Source: Ideonella sp. (GTDB lineage Bacteria; Pseudomonadota; Gammaproteobacteria; Burkholderiales; Burkholderiaceae_C). From it: a DNA stretch of 64,000 bases. A program made the position numbers and the translations under genes. Of this stretch, positions 8,627-18,016 are shown piece by piece. The notes below the pieces were generated by a model, which worked only from the letters and a program-made list of their open reading frames with translations, was not told where the DNA came from and made no database searches. Position 1 is the stretch's first letter. Every line of letters starts with the position of its first letter. Location of the stretch: assembly GCF_016702655.1 (NCBI RefSeq), contig NZ_JADJDO010000040.1, positions 124,001-188,000 of the forward strand, written 5' to 3'.

Positions 8627-9781
8627 TCACGATCGCCCCGGAAGAATGTGCATGTGCTTCGCGATGATCCCGAGCATCACCTCGTCGGCCCCACCGCCGA
8701 TCGACGCCAGGCGGCCGTCGCGGTACAGGCGCGAGACCGGGTTGTCCCAGGTGTAGCCCATGCCGCCCCAGAACTGCAGGCAGGCGTCGGGGACCTCGCG
8801 CAGCAGGCGGCCGGCCTTCAACTTGGCCATCGAGGCCCACTCCGTCACGTCCTTGCCGGCGAGGTACTGCTCGAGCGCCATGTGCGTGAGCCCGCGCAGT
8901 GCCTCGACCTCGGTCTTGAGCTCCGCGAGGCGCAGGTGCACGACCTGGTTGTCGAGGATGGACTGGCCGAAGGCCTTGCGCTCGCGCGTGTACTCGGCAG
9001 TCTGCGCGATGCAGTTGGTGAGCGACCCGAGCGCATTGGCGGCCGCCCACAGCCGCTCCTCCTGGAACTGCATCATCTGGTAGGTGAAGCCCATGCCCTC
9101 CTCGCCGACGCGGTGGTGCTGCGGCACGCGCACGTCGTCGAAGTGGATCAGCCCGGTGTCGGACGACATCATGCCGATCTTGCGGATCTTCTTCGCCTTG
9201 GTGATGCCGGGTGTGTCCATCGGCACCACGATCAGCGTCTTGTTCTTGTGCGCCGGGCCGTCGGAGGTGTTGGCGAGCAGGCACATCCAGTCCGCCTGCA
9301 GGCTGTTCGTGATCCACATCTTGGCGCCGTTGATGATGTAGTCGCCGCCGTCCTTGCGCGCCGTGGTCCGGATCGCCGCGACGTCCGATCCCGCGCCCGG
9401 CTCCGAGACGCCGATGCAGGCCACGTGCTCGCCGGCGATCGCCGGGGCGAGGAATTCGCGTCGCAACGCGTCCGAGCCGAAGCGTGCGACGGCGGGCGTG
9501 GCCATGTCGGTCTGCACGCCGATCGCCATCGGCACGCCGCCGCAGCGGATGTCGCCGAGCGCCTCGGCCATCGCGACCGAATACGAGTAGTCGAGCCCCG
9601 ATCCACCGTAGGCCTCGGGCTTGGTCAGGCCGAGCAGACCGAGCTTGCCGAGCTTGCCGAACACCTCGTGCGCCGGGAAGATCTCGGCCGCCTCCCAGGC
9701 CTCGACCTGCGGGTTGATCTCGTCGTCGATGAAGCGCTTGAGCGTGCGCCGGATCTCGTCGTGTTCGTGCGTGAACTGCAT
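8627..9781 (-). CDS. Acyl-CoA dehydrogenase
   Basis: A second FAD acyl-CoA dehydrogenase, 384 residues, with the flavin segment GVSEPGAGSDVAA near residue 130, WITNS near 160, and DNPVSRLYRDGR plus GGGADEVMLG at the C-terminus. Like its neighbour it lacks the YEG glutamate at the C-terminal motif, so its catalytic base is probably on another helix. The ATG at 9781 starts a normal N-terminus (MQFTHEHDEIRRTL). It lies 20 bases downstream of the SDR gene and is probably in one transcript with it and the TetR gene. The substrate is not evident. Confidence 0.93.
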   Translation of the reverse strand: MQFTHEHDEIRRTLKRFIDDEINPQVEAWEAAEIFPAHEVFGKLGKLGLLGLTKPEAYGGSGLDYSYSVAMAEALGDIRCGGVPMAIGVQTDMATPAVARFGSDALRREFLAPAIAGEHVACIGVSEPGAGSDVAAIRTTARKDGGDYIINGAKMWITNSLQADWMCLLANTSDGPAHKNKTLIVVPMDTPGITKAKKIRKIGMMSSDTGLIHFDDVRVPQHHRVGEEGMGFTYQMMQFQEERLWAAANALGSLTNCIAQTAEYTRERKAFGQSILDNQVVHLRLAELKTEVEALRGLTHMALEQYLAGKDVTEWASMAKLKAGRLLREVPDACLQFWGGMGYTWDNPVSRLYRDGRLASIGGGADEVMLGIIAKHMHILPGRS

Positions 9782-9801
9782 CCGTACTCCTCTCGATCCT
9801 C

Positions 9802-10665
9802 TCAATCGCCTTGCAGCACCTTGGGCGTCGCGGCAAGGTGGAATCCATCGAAGGCGTCGGGTGACTTGCCGCTGCCGACCTCGGGCCAGTGGCGGCGTGC
9901 GTTCGGCGCAGCACCGTCGACGCGCAGGCAGGCGCCGGAGATGAAGGCCGCCGCGGGCGAGAGCAGGAACACGATCGCCGCGGCGACCTCGCTCTCGGTA
10001 CCGAGGCGCCGCGCCGGGACCGCCCCCGCCAGGCGCCGGATCAGCGGCCGCATTTCGGGCGGATACTGGTCCATGCCGCTGCTCGCGATCCAGCCCGGCG
10101 CGACGGCGTTCGATCGGACCGGCGCCCATTCGAGCGCCGCCGTCTCGGTCAGGTTGAGCATGCCCGCGCGCGCCGCGCCGCTGTGGCCCATGCCCGGCAT
10201 GCCCATCCACATGTCGGCAACGATGTTGACGATCGCGCCGCCGTGGGCCTGCATCCATTGCGTGTAGCACTCGCGCGCCATCAAAAAGCCACCGGTCAGA
10301 TTGTTGCGCACGACCGTCTCGAAGCCCTTGGCCTTGATGAATGCCAACGGGGAGGGGTACTGACCGCCGGCATTGTTGACGAGGCCGTCGATGCGGCCGT
10401 GCGCGGCAAGCACGGCGGCAACGGTCGCGGTGACGGTCTCCTCCTCGCGGATGTCGCAGGCATGGGCCGACGCGCGGCCGCCCGCGGATTCGATCTCGGC
10501 CTTGACGGCGGCGAGCTTGTCGAGCTTGCGTCCGACGAGCGCCACCGTCGCGCCGAGCGCAGCGAGCTCGTGCGCGGTGCAGCGGCCAATGCCCGAGCCG
10601 CCGCCGGTGACGACGACGACCTGACCGTCGAACAGGCCGGGCTTGAAGATGGAGCGGTAGCTCAT
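9802..10665 (-). CDS. SDR oxidoreductase, dienoyl/enoyl-CoA reductase-like
   Basis: This 287-residue short-chain dehydrogenase has the NADP-binding TGGGSGIG motif near residue 20 and the NNAGG motif near residue 95. The usual YxxxK active site is replaced by HSGAARAG, followed by TETAALEWAP. This resembles the HAGSAKA..LAVEWGP pattern of 2,4-dienoyl-CoA and trans-2-enoyl-CoA reductases, here with arginine in place of the lysine. A role in removing double bases of unsaturated acyl-CoA fits its place between an acyl-CoA dehydrogenase and a TetR regulator. Its start overlaps the TetR stop by four bases. An ordinary alcohol dehydrogenase is unlikely without the tyrosine. Confidence 0.88.
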   Translation of the reverse strand: MSYRSIFKPGLFDGQVVVVTGGGSGIGRCTAHELAALGATVALVGRKLDKLAAVKAEIESAGGRASAHACDIREEETVTATVAAVLAAHGRIDGLVNNAGGQYPSPLAFIKAKGFETVVRNNLTGGFLMARECYTQWMQAHGGAIVNIVADMWMGMPGMGHSGAARAGMLNLTETAALEWAPVRSNAVAPGWIASSGMDQYPPEMRPLIRRLAGAVPARRLGTESEVAAAIVFLLSPAAAFISGACLRVDGAAPNARRHWPEVGSGKSPDAFDGFHLAATPKVLQGD

Positions 10666-11318
10666 GCGGAAGTTTCCTTGGCATCGTGGAGGAAGAGGGC
10701 CATCGCGGCGTCGGTCACCTCATCGAGGCTGGCGCGCTTCTTCGCGTCGAACCACTGCACCGACCAGTTGAGTGCGCCCAGGATCAGCAGCCGCGCGAGG
10801 CCGGCATCGGCGCGCAGCCGCCCGCTCGCGGCCAGCGCCTCGAGCACCGGCTCCCAGGCCGACTCGTAGTCGCGTTGCAGCGTGGCGATCGCTGCGCGCT
10901 GGCGCCTGCCGAGCGCGCGCGCCTCGTAGAGCATGACCGGAATGAAGTCGCGCCCGGGGCCGTGCAGCGTGTCGAAATGGGCGCGGATCAGGCGCCGCAG
11001 CGTCGCGGCAGGGTCGGCACCGGGCTCGATGGCCGCCGCCTGCCGAGCAAGCGCAGCGCGCATGCCCGCGTCCATGACCGCATGCAGCAGCGCGCCCTTG
11101 CTTTCGAAGTGATAGAAGGGCGAGCCGGCAGTCATGCCGGCGGCAGCGGCGATGTCGCGCGTCGTCGTCGCATCGAACCCCTTGCGCCGGAACAGCCGTG
11201 CCGCGGCCTTCAGCAACTGCTGGCGCCGGTTGCCGTCGTCGCGCTCGTCGGGCGTCTTGCGCGGCCGGCCACGCGGGCGGCGCGCAAGGGTGGCAACGGC
11301 GGCGGGCGCGGGGTGCAT
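10662..11318 (-). CDS. TetR/AcrR-family transcriptional regulator
   Basis: This 218-residue regulator has an N-terminal basic arm (RRPRGRPRKT), then the TetR helix-turn-helix at about residues 29-75 with DIAAAAGMTAGSPFYHF, and a larger C-terminal ligand domain. The ATG at 11318 is preferred over a TTG at 11339 because it starts the usual basic arm. It is divergent from the thiolase and FadB-like genes and is followed by the SDR and acyl-CoA dehydrogenase genes. A palindrome at 11337-11352 in the divergent gap is a likely operator. An acyl-CoA is the natural inducer by analogy with FadR- or PsrA-type TetR proteins, but this is inference. Confidence 0.92.
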   Translation of the reverse strand: MHPAPAAVATLARRPRGRPRKTPDERDDGNRRQQLLKAAARLFRRKGFDATTTRDIAAAAGMTAGSPFYHFESKGALLHAVMDAGMRAALARQAAAIEPGADPAATLRRLIRAHFDTLHGPGRDFIPVMLYEARALGRRQRAAIATLQRDYESAWEPVLEALAASGRLRADAGLARLLILGALNWSVQWFDAKKRASLDEVTDAAMALFLHDAKETSA

Positions 11319-11336
11319 GGTGGTGGTCGAATTATG

Positions 11337-11352
11337 CAAAGCGCTTGCTTTG
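11337..11352. promoter_or_regulatory. Candidate TetR operator palindrome
   Basis: CAAAGC and GCTTTG form an inverted repeat around GCTT in the 75-bp gap between the divergent TetR and thiolase genes. A -10-like TATACT follows at 11362-11367 on the plus strand. Position and symmetry suit a TetR dimer that controls both directions. Confidence 0.55.
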
Positions 11353-11393
11353 TGTAAAGTCTATACTGATTGGCAGCGATTCTGGAGGGTGAG

Positions 11394-12599
<1,206 letters not shown>

Positions 12600-12607
12600 G
12601 AACTTGC

Positions 12608-14758
12608 ATGCAGACGATCCGCTACGAGATTGGGACCGAGGGCGCTGCCGGCGGCATCGCCACGATCACCTTCGACGCGCCGGGCGCGCCGGTCAACACG
12701 ATGACGCTGGAGTGGCAGGAGGACTTTGCCGCCGCCGTCGCGCAGGTGCTCGCCGACAAGGACAAGATCAGAGGCGTGCTGCTCGCGTCGGCCAAGACGA
12801 CCTTCTTTGCCGGTGCCGAGCTCAAGGGCGTGCTCAAGTTGTCCGCGGCCGATGCGGCCGAGGGATTCAAGCGCATCGAGGCGCTGAAGAAGGGCTTTCG
12901 CCAGCTCGAGACGATGGGCCGTCCTGTCGTCGCGCTGCTGAACGGCACCGCGCTCGGCGGCGGGTGGGAGGTGGCGCTCGCGGCGCACGCGCGCTTCGCG
13001 ATCGATGACCGCAAGATCCAGTTCGGGACGCCCGAGGTGTCGCTCGGCCTGATCCCCGGCGCGACCGGGATCACGAAGACCGTGCGCCTGCTCGGGCTGA
13101 TGGGCGCGAACCCCTACCTGGTCGAGGGCAAGCTCTTCAACCCGCGCCAGGCGGTCGATCTGGGCCTGGTGCAGGGCCTCGCGGCCAACGCCGACGAACT
13201 GCGCGCGCTGGCACTCGAATGGATCGCTGCCAACCCGGCGCCGGTCCAGCCCTGGGACCGCAAGGACTACAAGATGCCCGGCGGCACGCCGGCGAGCCCG
13301 AAGATCGCGATGGGCCTGGCCGTCGCGCCGGCGATGCTCAACGCGAAGACGCGCGGCCTGTACCCGGCCGCGCAGGCCATCCTCGAGACCATGGTCGAAG
13401 GCGCGCTCGTGGACTACGACACCGCGACGCGCATCGAGAGCCGCAAGCTCGCGAAGATCATGGTCGGGCAGAACGCGAAGAACATGATCACCGCGTTCTT
13501 CTTCAACCTGAACGCGATCCGCGCTGGCAAGTCACGCCCGCAAGGGTTCGCGCCGTGGAAGCCGGCGCGCGTGGGCATCCTCGGCGCAGGGATGATGGGG
13601 GCGGGCATCGCGCACGCCAATGCGTCACGCGGCATCGCCTGCATGTTGAAGGACGTGAGCCTCGAGAAGGCTGCCGCGGGCAAGGCCTACAGCGACAAGC
13701 TCGCCGCGAAGGCCGTCTCGCGCGGCCGCCTCGACGAGGCGCGCAAGGCGCAACTCCTGTCGCTCATCACCCCGACCGCCGACGCCGCGGACCTGAAGGG
13801 CTGCGACCTGATCATCGAGGCCGTCTTCGAGAAGCGCGAGCTGAAGGCAAAGGTGACGCAGGAAGCCGAGCCGATGCTCGCGCCGGGCGGCGTGTTCGCG
13901 TCCAACACCTCGACGCTGCCGATCACGGGCCTCGCCACCGCCAGCAGCGCGCCCGAGCGCTTCGTCGGCCTGCACTTCTTCTCGCCGGTCGACAAGATGA
14001 AGCTCGTCGAGATCATCCGCGGCAAGCAGACGAACGACGAGACGATCGCGCGCGCCTACGACTACGTGCTCGGGATCGGCAAGACGCCGATCGTCGTCAA
14101 CGACTCGCGCGGCTTCTTCACGAGCCGCGTCTTCGGCACCTTCGTGATGGAGGGCGTGGCGATGCTCGCCGAGGGCCTGCCGGCGCCGCTGATCGAGCAC
14201 GCCGGCCTCGCCGCGGGCATGCCGGTCGGGCCGCTCGCGGTGCTCGACGAAACCTCGCTGTCGCTATCGGTGCACGTGATGGAGCAGACGCGCGCCGACC
14301 TCGCCGCCGAGGGCAAGGCGCTCGAGAGCGACGCCGCGCAGCGCCTCGTCGAGCAGATGGTCAAGGAGTTCAAGCGCCCCGGCCGCGCCGGCGGCGGCGG
14401 CTTCTACGACTATCCCGCGGGCCAGCCGAAGTCGCTCTGGCCCGGTCTGAAGACGCACTTCGAGAAGCCGGGCGCACACGCCGGCCTCGCCGAGCTGTCG
14501 CAGCGCCTGCTCTACCGCCAGGCGATCGAGACAGCACGCTGCCTCGCCGAAGGCGTGCTGACGAGCACGCACGACGCCAACATCGGCTCGATCTTCGGCA
14601 TCGGCTTTCCACCCTGGACCGGCGGCGCGATGCAGTACATCTACAGCGAAGGCGTGGCTGCCTTCGAGGCCAATGCCGCGCAACTCGCGGCGAAGCACGG
14701 CGAGCGATTCGCGCTGAGCGCGGCGGTGCGCGACTGCATTGCCCGCCATGCGCCCTGA
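12608..14758 (+). CDS. FadB/FadJ-like enoyl-CoA hydratase/3-hydroxyacyl-CoA dehydrogenase
   Basis: This 716-residue bifunctional protein performs the middle two steps of beta-oxidation. Residues about 1-270 are a crotonase domain with FFAGAELKG and NGTALGGGWEVALAAH oxyanion segments. From about residue 320 a Rossmann domain begins with GILGAGMMGAGIAH, followed by the 3-hydroxyacyl-CoA dehydrogenase signature around GLHFFSPVDKM and the C-terminal helical domains. The length is typical. The ATG at 12608 is eight bases after the thiolase stop. It probably forms the trifunctional complex with that thiolase. Confidence 0.95.
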   Translation: MQTIRYEIGTEGAAGGIATITFDAPGAPVNTMTLEWQEDFAAAVAQVLADKDKIRGVLLASAKTTFFAGAELKGVLKLSAADAAEGFKRIEALKKGFRQLETMGRPVVALLNGTALGGGWEVALAAHARFAIDDRKIQFGTPEVSLGLIPGATGITKTVRLLGLMGANPYLVEGKLFNPRQAVDLGLVQGLAANADELRALALEWIAANPAPVQPWDRKDYKMPGGTPASPKIAMGLAVAPAMLNAKTRGLYPAAQAILETMVEGALVDYDTATRIESRKLAKIMVGQNAKNMITAFFFNLNAIRAGKSRPQGFAPWKPARVGILGAGMMGAGIAHANASRGIACMLKDVSLEKAAAGKAYSDKLAAKAVSRGRLDEARKAQLLSLITPTADAADLKGCDLIIEAVFEKRELKAKVTQEAEPMLAPGGVFASNTSTLPITGLATASSAPERFVGLHFFSPVDKMKLVEIIRGKQTNDETIARAYDYVLGIGKTPIVVNDSRGFFTSRVFGTFVMEGVAMLAEGLPAPLIEHAGLAAGMPVGPLAVLDETSLSLSVHVMEQTRADLAAEGKALESDAAQRLVEQMVKEFKRPGRAGGGGFYDYPAGQPKSLWPGLKTHFEKPGAHAGLAELSQRLLYRQAIETARCLAEGVLTSTHDANIGSIFGIGFPPWTGGAMQYIYSEGVAAFEANAAQLAAKHGERFALSAAVRDCIARHAP

Positions 14759-14789
14759 GCCGTAAGCCCAGGTGGCCGCGGACGTCGCC

Positions 14790-15122
14790 TTACTTCTGCG
14801 TCAGCACCCAGGCCGCGAGCTGCTTGGCCTCGGCCTCGCTGACCTGCGGGTTGGCCGGCATCGGCACCGGGCCCCAGACGCCCGAGCCACCCTTCATGAT
14901 CTTGCCGGCAAGCTTGCCCGCAGCATCCTTGTCGCCCGCGTACTTGGCCGCAACGTCCTTGTAGGCCGGGCCGACGACCTTCTTGGCGACCTGGTGACAG
15001 GCCATGCAATTCTTCTTCTGCGCAAGCGCGGCATCGGCGCGCGCCGGGCTGCTGAACAGCAGGCCGGCCGCGGCAACAGCGGCGGCGGCGGTGAAAACCG
15101 GCAGGATTCGGGTCTTGTTCAT
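14790..15122 (-). CDS. Class I c-type cytochrome
   Basis: A small periplasmic electron carrier of 110 residues. A signal peptide (MNKTRILPVF to PARA) precedes a mature protein of about 87 residues with one heme site CMACH and a methionine ligand in PVPMPANPQ. Length and spacing match the cytochrome c8/c551-c552 group that carries electrons to terminal oxidases or nitrite reductase. The start at 15122 is chosen because it begins a normal signal peptide. It converges on the FadB-like gene and stands alone, so its partner is not evident. Confidence 0.92.
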   Translation of the reverse strand: MNKTRILPVFTAAAAVAAAGLLFSSPARADAALAQKKNCMACHQVAKKVVGPAYKDVAAKYAGDKDAAGKLAGKIMKGGSGVWGPVPMPANPQVSEAEAKQLAAWVLTQK

Positions 15123-15182
15123 GGATTGGGTCCTCGAGAGCAGGCGGATCATCGACTACAGTGCACTCAACGCATTCTAGGA

Positions 15183-15200
15183 GGGCCGGTTGACCGGCCC
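15183..15200. other. Hairpin upstream of the Trp-rich protein gene
   Basis: GGGCCGG at 15183-15189 pairs with CCGGCCC at 15194-15200 around a TTGA loop, 24 bases before the ATG of the small Trp-rich protein. It may be part of that gene's leader; no T run is present. Confidence 0.4.
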
Positions 15201-15224
15201 GCGTCAAGAGGCTCCAACAAGACC

Positions 15225-15467
15225 ATGTACTTCGTCGCGATCGGCGTGCTGCTGCTGGCGCTCAAGTGGGCCGACTATGGCCCGGTGGGGGCATGGTCTT
15301 GGTGGATCGTGCTCGCGCCCTTTGCCTGCGCCGCCGCGTGGTGGGCCTGGGCTGACGCGAGCGGGTATTCGAAGCGCCGCGCGATGGACAAGATGCAGGA
15401 CAAGAAGGACGAACGCCGGCGCCGCAACATGGAAGCCCTGGGCACCGGCCCGAAGCGAAGGCGCTGA
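15225..15467 (+). CDS. Small Trp-rich membrane protein
   Basis: This 80-residue protein has two hydrophobic segments (about residues 2-14 and 22-43) rich in tryptophan, including WSWWIVL and WWAWAD, followed by a highly charged basic tail ending KRRR. It matches the small Trp-rich protein family seen in Burkholderiales, whose function is unknown to me. The gene is divergent from the cytochrome c gene with a 102-bp gap. Two N-terminal membrane helices and a cytoplasmic basic tail are what the sequence suggests. Confidence 0.85.
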   Translation: MYFVAIGVLLLALKWADYGPVGAWSWWIVLAPFACAAAWWAWADASGYSKRRAMDKMQDKKDERRRRNMEALGTGPKRRR

Positions 15468-15953
15468 TTCCGCGCGCGTTGCCGCAAGTTGGGCAGCTGC
15501 CGTCCCCGATCGCCATGCCGGCAGCGGGCCAGCGCGGGCCCGAGCCGTGCGACGACAGTCGCGGCATGTCGCAAGCTGCGCGCAGCAAGCCTGCCGCACA
15601 GGCCTCGGCCAGCGATCGCTCCAGCGCGCGACGTCTGCAGCGGCACCCGGCACAACTGCGCCTTGTGTGGGGTCTCGAGGCCGTTGCGCAGCCGCGCGGA
15701 GACGCAAGCCAGGTCGTCGCGGTTTACCAGCAGATTGTTCATCCCCGCCGGCGCTGCCCCTTCACCGCAGGCGCGATGCACATGGCGCTCGATGCCGGCG
15801 GGCGCTGCGCCGCGCTGGCCGGTGAGCGTGGGATTGCAGGGCTGGCGCCAGCTCGTGCTGCGCAAGCGCGCCGACCCGGGCTGAGGCGCGCGATGCCGCT
15901 GCGGGCAAGACCTCGGAGCGAAGCCTTGCCCGCACTGTGCGATCAGTGCGCAA
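15468..15953. other. 486-bp region without a confident gene
   Basis: Open frames exist on both strands but none shows a recognisable domain or the codon bias of the neighbours. A minus-strand frame beginning MNNLLVNRDDLACVSARL (from about 15739) looks the most protein-like and may be a remnant. Two hairpins close the region next to the beta-helix gene: GCGGGCAAG/CTTGCCCGC at 15901-15933 and GCACTG/CAGTGC at 15932-15949; the second could end the minus-strand transcript. Confidence 0.55.
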
Positions 15954-16508
15954 TCAGAGGTTGGCGCACTGATCCTCCTTGCTGGCAGCGCGGTTGCCGG
16001 AGCCGGTCGGCGGGGGCGAATTCTCCTTGCACTGCAGATTGCCCTGGATGACGTTGTCGACGACCCGGGCCCCGCCCGAGTTCTGGAACAACTGCAGGTC
16101 GCCATTGATGCGGTTGCGGTTCGCGAGCACGGGACCGTTGTTCTCGTCGATCAGCACGCTGCCGGTGATCGTCGCGCCCTTGACCGAGACGCTGTAGCCC
16201 TGGACGGCCTGCACCGAGCCGCCGATCATCGAACGGCCCTCGACGGTCACGTTCAGGGCACCTTCGGCCTGCACGTTGCCATTCACCGAGACGCTGCGCG
16301 CGGTCAAGCTGGCGCGGTTGCCGACGACGATGCTGCCGTTCAAGCGCGTCGATTTGAGCAGGCAGCTCGCGCCGTCGGGGACGAAGACGTTGTCGAGCGC
16401 GATCGCGCCGATCGTGCCAGTGCAGATGCGCTCTTCGGCAAAGGCAGGTGCAGCCGCGAGTGCGCTCATGGCAATGGCGATGGCGGCGGGGACGGTGTGG
16501 CGGAGCAT
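15954..16508 (-). CDS. Secreted beta-helix-like hypothetical protein
   Basis: This 184-residue protein begins with a clear signal peptide ending PAFAEE and is otherwise made of short repeats of alternating hydrophobic residues and G/N turns (for example GNVQAEGALNVTVEG and MIGGSVQAVQGYSVSV). Such repeats suggest a right-handed beta-helix. Cysteines near residues 30, 49 and at the C-terminus could form disulfides. The ATG at 16508 starts the signal peptide. It is the last gene of the same-strand block sigma factor, small protein, TPR-CHAT, subtilisin. I do not know its function; it could be a surface protein or a substrate of the neighbouring exported protease. Confidence 0.82.
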   Translation of the reverse strand: MLRHTVPAAIAIAMSALAAAPAFAEERICTGTIGAIALDNVFVPDGASCLLKSTRLNGSIVVGNRASLTARSVSVNGNVQAEGALNVTVEGRSMIGGSVQAVQGYSVSVKGATITGSVLIDENNGPVLANRNRINGDLQLFQNSGGARVVDNVIQGNLQCKENSPPPTGSGNRAASKEDQCANL

Positions 16509-16622
16509 GGATCTTCCTTCGGTGTGGGTTTGGCGAATCACGGCGACATGCCGTACTTCACAGAGGGCGCGCGTACCGGCTTCGTACAAGCGCGTAGAAA
16601 ATTCCTTGCGACCGCCGCGCGC

Positions 16623-17927
16623 TCAATTGCAGGTCGGGCCGGGAAGATCCTCGTCGAAGACCGCGCCGCGTGCGTCGACGCGGCGCAGTGCGGTGTTGCA
16701 CAAGGCCACGCTGCGATCGGTCAGGCGCTTGGTCACGTCGACCGGTTTCCAGTCGGGATTGCGCGCCTTGGCCAGTGCCGCGATCCCGGCCACCAGCGGC
16801 GTGGCCATAGACGTACCGCTCCAGATGCCATAGCCGCCGCCGGGAACCGTGCTCGTGATCCCCGCGCCCGGCGCGGCAATCTGGATCCAACTCCCCCGGT
16901 TGCTGAAGTCGGCGATCTTCGAATCCTCGGTGCTGGCCGCCACCGAGAGCGCACCTTCGGCTCGCTCGCCGGCCGGGTACTGCACCTCACGCGCACTGCC
17001 GCCGTTGCCGGCGGCCGCGACCACGACCGAGCCATGCTGCAGGTTGCAGCGTTCGCGATCGCCATTGAAGCCCGGGTCGGAATTGTCATCGTCGTCTTCG
17101 TCGTCATCGTCGTCGCTGCAGGTGACGAGTTCGACGACCGTATCGAGCAGCCGGGTGGGCGATGTCGTGCCCAGGCTCAGGTTGATCACCTGCGCCTGGT
17201 CAGGCGTGGCGGGGTCGAGGTCGGGATCGGCGGCGTAGAGCAGCGCCTCCGCGACTGCCCAGATGTTGCCCTGGCCCTTGGGGTCGAGCACGCGCAGCGG
17301 CAGCAACTTCGCTGCCGGTGCCGAGAGCGCCACGAGGCCTGCGACATGCGTGCCATGGCCGAAGGCAAGGTCGGCGGTCGTTCCACGCTCCGACGGATCG
17401 TTGTCCTTGTCGACATAGTCGATGCCCGGCAGCAGGCGGCCCGCAAGCGCAGGATGGCCGTAGTCGACGCCGGTGTCGATGACCGCCACCTTGATGCCCG
17501 CGCCCTGGGTCGCGGCGTGCGCTTCGACCAGCCCGAGCTGGGCCGGGGCCCACTGCTCGGCATAGTCGGACGCACTGCCGATCGCCCACACACTGCGTTT
17601 GCGCGCCTCGGGGCCGCGCGTCCGGAAGTTGGGCTCGGCGAACGCGACGCGCGCGTCGGCACGCAGCGCGGCGACCGTGGCGTTCACGTCCTCGGGATTG
17701 ACGGTGCGCACGAGGAACATCGGGCGCGGGCCGAGGCGCTTTTGCAGCGTCAGCGCATAGGCCGAGAGGATGCCGGGCAGGCTGTCGCCCGAACGCAGCT
17801 TGAGTGCGATCTGGCGGGGAACGCCGGCATCTGCCGCCATCGCGTTGCCGGCGACGGCAAGCGCCGCTACCAGGGCCACGGGCCATCCCCGCAGCCGGGC
17901 GCCGCACGTCTTGGTGTCTGGTTTCAT
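16623..17927 (-). CDS. Exported S8 family (subtilisin-like) serine protease
   Basis: A 434-residue subtilase with a signal peptide ending AMAADAG, an N-terminal prodomain-like region to about residue 110, and the triad Asp in VIDTGVD (about 150), His in FGHGTHVAG (about 193) and Ser in GTSMATP (about 372). Between His and Ser lies an unusual acidic insert, DDDDDEDDDD, flanked by cysteines, which may be a metal-binding or disulfide loop. The protein ends soon after the catalytic domain, so it is probably a soluble periplasmic or secreted enzyme. It lies 89 bases downstream of the TPR-CHAT gene on the same strand. Confidence 0.93.
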   Translation of the reverse strand: MKPDTKTCGARLRGWPVALVAALAVAGNAMAADAGVPRQIALKLRSGDSLPGILSAYALTLQKRLGPRPMFLVRTVNPEDVNATVAALRADARVAFAEPNFRTRGPEARKRSVWAIGSASDYAEQWAPAQLGLVEAHAATQGAGIKVAVIDTGVDYGHPALAGRLLPGIDYVDKDNDPSERGTTADLAFGHGTHVAGLVALSAPAAKLLPLRVLDPKGQGNIWAVAEALLYAADPDLDPATPDQAQVINLSLGTTSPTRLLDTVVELVTCSDDDDDEDDDDNSDPGFNGDRERCNLQHGSVVVAAAGNGGSAREVQYPAGERAEGALSVAASTEDSKIADFSNRGSWIQIAAPGAGITSTVPGGGYGIWSGTSMATPLVAGIAALAKARNPDWKPVDVTKRLTDRSVALCNTALRRVDARGAVFDEDLPGPTCN

Positions 17928-18016
17928 GGTGTGTGCAATCGAGTGGTCCCGATCGTACAGAGGGTGAGTTGCGCGACCTGATACCGGACCAGGAGTCCCC
18001 GCGGTTTGCGAGGGCT

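Noticed and set aside
7814..10267. An 817-codon plus-strand frame crossing the repeat block
   Set aside because: It runs antisense through two acyl-CoA dehydrogenase genes and the repeats and shows no recognisable protein sequence.
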